DNA from: Lutjanus erythropterus
Taxonomy: Eukaryota; Chordata; Actinopteri; Lutjaniformes; Lutjanidae
Direction: 5' to 3'
Length of the DNA stretch: 64,000 nt
Assembly (NCBI GenBank): GCA_020091685.1
Contig: CM034607.1
Coordinates: forward strand, 18,963,221-19,027,220
Numbering within the stretch: position 1 is the first letter of the stretch; each line of letters begins with the position of its first letter. The translations under genes were made by a program, and so were the position numbers. Below are positions 58,761 through 64,000 of the stretch, one piece after another. The notes below the pieces were generated by a model. The model searched no databases. It saw nothing but the letters and a program-made list of their open reading frames with translations, and was not told the DNA's origin.

Positions 58761-58801
58761 ATGAGGAGGAGGAGGAGGAGAGGAGAGGAGGAGGAGGAGG
58801 G
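58754..58801 (+). repeat. Purine-rich GGA/GAGGA repeat
   Basis: Imperfect GAGGATGAGGAGG...GAGAGGAGAGGAGG tract about 200 bp upstream of the baalc start codon. Confidence 0.8.
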
Positions 58802-60715
58802 AGTTAAAAACGCATCCAGTCTGATCGCTGATTGGCCGAGAGGGAAGTCAACTCCAGCTACTGTCATCATCATCATCATGCAAAATTTGCAGTAATATAA
58901 GTAAAAATTATGGGAACAATTTACTTTGAGTCCCTTTATTTAATATTTAGTATGCAAATACTTAATAAATAGTTACAGTATGACACTATAATGCAGTTGT
59001 ACGCAGATAAAAGGACTTAAAAAAAAAAAAAAAAAGTTTATTAACTGGGATGTAACAAACACCAAAATCTCCAGGGACGAGTATGTCACAAAAAAAAATC
59101 CATGATAATCTACTTATCAGGATATTTAAAAAAAAAACTGCCAAAAGTCCTCCAGCTTATTTCATGTGTACAGAATTTTTGTATTTTTTCTCGTATAAAA
59201 TATGTTTTTCTTTTTAATTTAAAGTGTCCCTGCTTTCCTTCTTTAATAAAAATAAAAGTAACCAGCCATGACTTAAGTAGGTGCAAAAACATGGCACATT
59301 TTTTCTTTGACAATTAATGCTTGAATTATGTCATTTTATAAAATAAAATAGAAATTATAAAATAAATTAATTAACCATTTAATATTGAGATAGATATTGT
59401 CACAGTCTAGCATCGAGAATTTTTAAATCACAATATTTGATATATTGTTACATTGATATTTAACAGTTTATTTTATAACAACTCTGTTTAACTATATATT
59501 TATTATCATATGATATATAATGGAGTTATTGTTAGTTTCTGACAAATTACAAATGAGTAAGCAACAAGAATAAAATGTATTATAATTTATTAAATCTTTG
59601 TCATGCTTAGAAATGCTAAAAAATGTGACTAAAGCTAATTGTTTTTTGTTTTTAAAATGCAATTCAAGAAAGTTGGACCACACACTAATACCCTTTGTAT
59701 AGTATTTACCGTAAATACTATATAAGAGTTAGTTACTATATATCTATTAATTATATGATATATTATGAAGTTATAGTTTAGTCTTGACAAAGGATGAATA
59801 AATAACATTAATAAAAATGTGTTATAAATAACTTATGTTTCTACTGCTCATTAATACTAATAGCCCTAATAGAAGTTTGAGTTCAGCGTACATCAGAGGG
59901 GTCAGACAATAAGCCATCCAACCTGTAGCTGTAAATATTAATAAGCTGCTATTAATAAGTTTTTAATAAATGATTTTTGGTTAAGATGCACTGCAACCAC
60001 AGAGGTGGTGGCTCTCTGAGAATAATTACATATAATTGTATTAAATATTATATTATGTATAATTTATTGACCAGTTATAAAGCCAGTTAAAACCTAAACT
60101 CTTTATAAAGGGATCTTTATTAGAGAGGTATCATAAAGTCTATTTTTAAATATCTAGTGGAGAATTTCTGAGATATACAGAAAGAGAAAAAAAAACTCTT
60201 AAAACTCAGTATGTGGATGGCATTCAGAGGAACTCATTTTATATTCTTTTTTAATTAACAGGTGAATATCTTTATATACATTATACAAGATTAATGGTGA
60301 TTTTGAAGATTGTTTATATCGGCCTGACAAGGTTTATCTGCAGTTAAAAATCACAGTGAGCCAAAGTCAAGTATATTTCACATATAGAGCATTTATTTTT
60401 CACATTTATTTTAAATATGTGGTTCAATTTTAAGTTATACTGACAATACAGTATTTGCACAGACCTATAATTATATTTCTCAAACTGCTTAATATACAGA
60501 AATAATAACAAGAGCATACAATCAGCAAACATATTGCTTCTTTCAGTATTTCACAGGATTATAGCTTCAGAGGGGGAAACGATGGTCAACATCTACTTGT
60601 AAACAGACATTTTCTTACATGGAGCTAAAAACACATCACTTTCAAAAACTGAGCAAACAGAAACATATTCACTGATTTTAGAGGCTTTAAATAAATACTA
60701 TATATTTAACATACA
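58802..60715. other. Intergenic region between atp6v1c1 and baalc
   Basis: Very AT-rich, with many TATA-like and palindromic runs. It includes a 23-bp inverted repeat at 59699-59721 and a poly(A) run near 59020-59035. No gene recognised. Confidence 0.55.
59699..59721. repeat. Perfect short inverted repeat
   Basis: ATAGTATTTAC-C-GTAAATACTAT: 11-bp arms around one base. Function unknown. Confidence 0.8.
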
Positions 60716-61104
60716 TTTATTTTTCTTCCCATTTACCCCCACACATGTACTGTTTTCGATGCTATAAATAAAGTCAGGGGACAGGAAGAAATAAAAAATA
60801 AAAATGCAGCAGTTTTACATGTCCTTTGATGAAATGTGGGAATGTGGATTCACTTTGACAACATGGTACAAAGAGGGAGAGGCAACAAAGAAGAGGGTCC
60901 ATATTTGTCACGTGTATTATTCAATATGGACTCAGGAATGTAACCGGAACATGAGCAAGGAAAAGAGGATGGGAACAGAAAAGATGAAAAATCAGGAGTG
61001 GAAATAAATTAAAGCTTGAAGATGTGAACATTTCACATCAGAACACAACTGCTCACAAACAGAGAGAGATGATGATGGTGATGATGATGATGATGGCAGT
61101 GTAT
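60716..61104 (-). promoter_or_regulatory. atp6v1c1: atp6v1c1 3' UTR with poly(A) signal
   Basis: The minus strand has AATAAA at 60716-60721, giving a 3' UTR of about 0.39 kb. The (CAT)n tract at 61066-61095 lies a few bases after the stop codon. Confidence 0.5.
61066..61095 (+). repeat. (GAT)n microsatellite in the atp6v1c1 3' UTR
   Basis: Ten GAT/GGT units, read as (CAT)n in the transcript, starting about 9 nt after the stop codon. Confidence 0.8.
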
Positions 61105-61203
61105 CTAGACTTTGAAGTCCAGCAGGTTGCAGTCGATCTTGTAGTAAACATAGGGGTAATACTCCTGCTGGCTCAGGTTCAGCCCTGGAATGTCCATAGA
61201 GGC
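61105..61203 (-). CDS. atp6v1c1: atp6v1c1 terminal exon
   Basis: 33 codons including stop, phase 0: [32 protein letters not shown] then TAG at 61105-61107. Acceptor GCGTCTGCAG. Confidence 0.96.
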   Translation of the reverse strand, partial: ASMDIPGLNLSQQEYYPYVYYKIDCNLLDFKV

Positions 61204-63342
61204 CTGCAGACGCAACAGAGAGACAGAATTACATTTAACTGTTGCTTGTGTCCGTGTGTCGATGTGTACAAAATAAATAATGGATTTACAGGTCACAGTG
61301 CTTCTTTGTCTCCCCAACATGAAGACTGAGCCAGATGTTCTGCAGGAAACTTCACCTTTTAAATTTCACAGATGTCTGTTTAAACTTTGGATACCTGACC
61401 CACACAACATGTAATAATAAGTTGCACTAGTGGAGAAAATCAAAATATGTTTTTTTTATCATCTCACAGTTAGTTTGCAGCCAGGTTGCATCACTCATAT
61501 ATCAGATAAAATAAACAGTAGCTGTGTTGCCATCTAATTGATGCTTCCTAAGTCCCGTCCCTTTTCCTTTCTTGTTTCCGGTACCTAGACATGCTTATGT
61601 GCTCGGCTCGTCTATGTTGAAAGGGAAAACAAGTTTTGAAGATGGTTAAAACATTTTCAAACACATTTTCTCGTATTCTTTTCAACATAGACAAGTTCAG
61701 CACATAGCATCTCTAAGTACAGTAAACAGGAAAGGAGAAAGTTGAGCGAGGTTCTGTAAGACACCAAGGTAGCTCAACTATTACTGGAACACAAAGTCAA
61801 AAGAGGTGGGGCTTATGAATGTCAATGGTCAACTAAATTTGAAGCAAACTTTTGAAAGGTTCCAAAAAAGGAAAAAAAATAGGTGCATTTCCATCAACTC
61901 ATTTGGAGCAGCACAAAAAGATTAGGCTAAGTAAAGCATGGTTGGTGGAAGAAGTGAAGGTTGCAAACCAGAAACAATCTTTTTTTTGTCAATAAACCTA
62001 AAAGAAGAAGAAAAGTAAACAAAACCAGTTGTCTTGGCAATCTATGAAAGAAAAATGGAGAGAGGTCTTCAGGATTTTTTAAAAGTCATTTTACACTCAC
62101 GTCAATGATGGCAGCACTGCTGTCCAGGTGTTTGTACAGGTCGTACAGCACCTCCCTCAGCTTCTTCATGTTCTTCTTGTTGGGCTGGAGCAGCATGGCC
62201 TGGAAGTTCACTGGCAGCCCGTACCTATAAACACAACAAGCCTGTCAAACCAACTTTAAAGGGACAGTTCTCTCACTCAACTAAAAATCAGTAATTGTAC
62301 CTCACAGAACATGAGAGTTGGTGGTTTATTGCTGCCTTGATCAGTTAGTTTGTTTGTGTCATTGTGTGACAATGGTATTCAATCTGACCTTTTAAAACAC
62401 CAAAGTCACACAATAACACAAACAAATTAACTGAACAAGGCAGCAGTAGTCCAGCAACTCCTGTGTTCTGCAAGGTAAAATTATTGATTTTTCCAATGGA
62501 GTTTGGCTGGTTTGGAGAGAGGGGTATTTGTCTTACATAACATTGGCCTTGTGTGGGATAAGGCTGTCTGAAAGCAAGGTAAAGTGGTGAAAATATTCTA
62601 AATATAGCGTACACTTAAACTGATATCGTTTTTTTATCTGGGTGGTCTGCTGACCACCATCTACTATAGGTAATACAGTGACTATGGACAAGTACCTCAT
62701 ATACCCACATCAAAAAATCTAAACTATCCTTTTAAGATACAACTCATACAAACCAAACCTGCTCACCTCAGTACTGACTCCACAAACACACGCAGAGCTT
62801 TTATGTGAATCCACGCGATGAAAGCTTCACTGAAATTCACTTTCAGCCATCGTACCAAAGGCCCCTGGGAGGATAGAGAATATAACAGCATCTTAATTAT
62901 GTTTAATGAAGGCACCAAACCTGTCAACCTGCTAAAATGCAGTGCTCCCATGTCGGATGTTTTTTAATTATAATTTCCTTATGAATTATCAGTAAGCATA
63001 ATGCTAGAGTTATCTAAATGGTCACTGGTCTTTCAGCCATTATTTAAGACACAGGGCCATGTAGGTTCAAATTAAACACTGAATAAGAAATAAATGCATA
63101 TGTGCAGCTTAGCATTCCCACCTTCCTGCACATACTGAGCTTTCTTTCTCAGTCAGTAGGACTGTCTGTAAAAAAAAATAAAAATAAATAAATAAGCAGT
63201 CGTACAAACTGTTTCTTCTTGTCAGTGGACAAACGTGTCATCTCTTCTTTGTCTGCCTTCATCTCCTCCTCATTGTACTGGAAGTCACGCACTGTAAACC
63301 TGGGTCAGGACACACAGCACAGAGCTGGCAATCAGCACACAG

Positions 63343-63420
<78 letters not shown>

Positions 63421-63901
63421 AAGTGCACTCCTGAAAATGGGCCACATACAATCACACAGACGCATATACATAAACACACACAATGAGAGACCTCTGTCGT
63501 GCTAATTGGAGAGACTGTCGAGGGTCAACAAAATGGCGTTTATTATGGAATCTGTTTTTAGAGCTTAATAAGCCTGCTGCGTTCCTGCGTTTATAAAAAG
63601 GCAGCCCACTCGAAGCATGAGCTGTCATTACTACTGTTTCTCTGAGGCTGATTTCCCAAAGGAAAAATAACCATTCATGAAAAAAAAAAAAATCCAATTC
63701 AAAACAAAGCTCAAAACTGAAACAGCTCACTCTAACAAGCTTTACTGTACACATCGGCTCTTGTAACAGCTCATACTCCTATGATGAAACCGAACAGGAA
63801 TAATTTACTTGTTTTCTCTGGCCTTGTGCTTGAAGTCATCGATGGCCTTCCTGAAGAGAGTGACACTGAACAGACCACTGTCGTTGTCCTCAAACAGCAG
63901 C
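61105..63901 (-). CDS. atp6v1c1: V-type H+-ATPase V1 subunit C1, C-terminal part (5' end outside window)
   Basis: Five exons (63901-63809, 63299-63206, 62864-62767, 62224-62101, 61203-61105) join in phase to 168 aa, equal in length to the last 168 residues of human ATP6V1C1 (382 aa). Subunit C links the V1 ATPase stator stalks and is released on reversible V1/Vo disassembly, so it controls proton pumping into endosomes, lysosomes and across some plasma membranes. Diagnostic text: [37 protein letters not shown] and [20 protein letters not shown]. The end is LLDFKV, against human LLEFK. The first exon here enters in phase 2, so upstream exons exist beyond 64000. It is the neighbour of baalc, as in human. 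Confidence 0.96.
61204..62100 (-). other. atp6v1c1 intron with a possible repeat
   Basis: 0.9-kb intron. The segment near 61765-61815 (ACCAAGGTAGCTCAACTATTACTGGAA...GGTGGGGCTT) resembles 10035-10090, which suggests an unclassified interspersed repeat. Confidence 0.4.
62101..62224 (-). CDS. atp6v1c1: atp6v1c1 exon (fourth in window)
   Basis: 124 nt encoding (R)[19 protein letters not shown] then [22 protein letters not shown]. Acceptor TGTTTATAG, entry phase 2, donor GAC|GTGAGT. Confidence 0.96.
62256..62735. mobile_element. piggyBac-like MITE, family B copy 2
   Basis: TTAA-AGGGACAGTTC at one end and, on the opposite strand, TTAA-AAGGATAGTTTAGATT at the other. The right half matches 46230-46555 (GGTTTGGAGAGAG, GCAAGGTAAAGTGGTGAAAA, GCGTACACTTAAACTGATA). 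It fills most of the 542-bp intron 62225-62766. Confidence 0.75.
62767..62864 (-). CDS. atp6v1c1: atp6v1c1 exon (third in window)
   Basis: 98 nt: [32 protein letters not shown](R). Acceptor ATCCTCCCAG, phase 0 entry, donor GAG|GTGAGC, phase 2 exit. Almost identical to human. Confidence 0.97.
63206..63299 (-). CDS. atp6v1c1: atp6v1c1 exon (second in window)
   Basis: 94 nt: (K)[19 protein letters not shown] then [13 protein letters not shown] use the acceptor CTGACCCAG at 63300-63301, not the nearer TTTACAG, because only it keeps the frame and the KF residues. Donor TTT|GTACGA. Confidence 0.93.
63343..63418 (+). repeat. (CA)n microsatellite next to a splice acceptor
   Basis: About 35 CA units. 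In the atp6v1c1 transcript it is (GU)n lying about 45-120 nt upstream of the acceptor of the exon at 63206-63299. Confidence 0.95.
63809..63901 (-). CDS. atp6v1c1: atp6v1c1 exon (first in window)
   Basis: 93 nt, entry phase 2: [20 protein letters not shown] then [10 protein letters not shown](K). Acceptor CTCTCCTCCAG, donor AACAA|GTAAAT. It corresponds to human [20 protein letters not shown]. Confidence 0.95.
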
Positions 63902-64000
63902 CTGGAGGAGAGAGGACAGATCAACGTGAGAGATGGATACACACAATATGACAGGTTTCACATACAGAATGACATCACTGTGAAAAAACAAGCACATTAT
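63902..64000 (-). other. atp6v1c1 intron, runs out of the window
   Basis: Intronic sequence upstream of the first visible exon; no further exon before the window edge. Confidence 0.8.

Noticed and set aside
61105-61320. Plus- and minus-strand longer frames around the atp6v1c1 last exon
   Set aside because: The minus frame continues upstream of the acceptor at 61204 into intron by chance; only the part from 61203 matches the family.
63343-63434. His/Thr or Val/Cys-rich peptides encoded by the (CA)n tract
   Set aside because: Microsatellite translations, intronic in atp6v1c1.
1-64000. CRISPR arrays, tRNA or rRNA genes, viral or toxin genes
   Set aside because: No regularly spaced direct repeats, no rRNA-like sequence, no cloverleaf with A/B boxes that I could identify by eye, and no viral gene. 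Small non-coding RNAs cannot be excluded without a covariance-model search.

Overview
The window is nuclear DNA of a ray-finned fish, most likely a percomorph teleost. The evidence is intron-containing vertebrate genes, AT-rich introns full of small non-autonomous DNA transposons (hAT-like, TTAA-flanked piggyBac-like, decayed Tc1/mariner-like), (CA)n and (GGA)n microsatellites and CpG-rich first exons. There is no bacterial, organellar or viral gene organisation and no CRISPR array. Gene calls rest on reading splice sites by eye and on remembered family sequences; no search was run.

Four protein-coding genes are supported. (1) klhl38 on the + strand, coding 5077-8267 in three coding exons and a predicted 583 aa, complete. 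It is a BTB-BACK-Kelch protein, a presumed Cullin-3 adaptor. A non-coding 5' exon near 1800-2252 is plausible. (2) spire1 on the - strand, coding 52749 down to 15923. I could chain 18 exons in consistent phase to a predicted 789 aa: a KIND domain, the WH2 actin-nucleating cluster, a myosin-V-binding linker, the Spir box and a FYVE-related zinc finger. This includes a 32-nt micro-exon and two small phase-symmetric cassette exons. (3) baalc on the - strand, coding 58551 down to 55829, three exons and 125 aa, with an N-terminal MGCGGSR acylation signal. (4) The 3' part of atp6v1c1 (V-ATPase V1 subunit C1) on the - strand, five exons from 63901 to 61105. Its 5' exons lie beyond the window.

Layout: 1-5076 is klhl38 upstream sequence and 5' intron with repeats; 5077-8267 is klhl38; 8268-14276 is gene-free sequence between two convergent genes; about 14277-52749 is spire1, including a 14.5-kb intron (32406-46859) and a 5.5-kb intron 1; 52750-55522 is the spire1 promoter side and intergenic DNA with a CTCF-like site; 55829-58551 is baalc; 58552-60715 is intergenic; about 60716-63901 is the end of atp6v1c1. 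spire1, baalc and atp6v1c1 are read in the same direction.

The genes have no shared pathway: a ubiquitin-ligase adaptor, a vesicle actin nucleator, a membrane-anchored signalling protein and a proton-pump subunit. In human, BAALC and ATP6V1C1 are neighbours at 8q22.3, KLHL38 is at 8q24 and SPIRE1 is at 18p11, so the window joins two ancestral blocks. I found no new multi-gene system. The items most worth checking are a 101-codon open frame after the baalc stop codon, two tandem two-codon uORFs just before the spire1 start, an unreported-looking 30-nt spire1 exon candidate, and an atp6v1c1 intron that is almost entirely one transposon.
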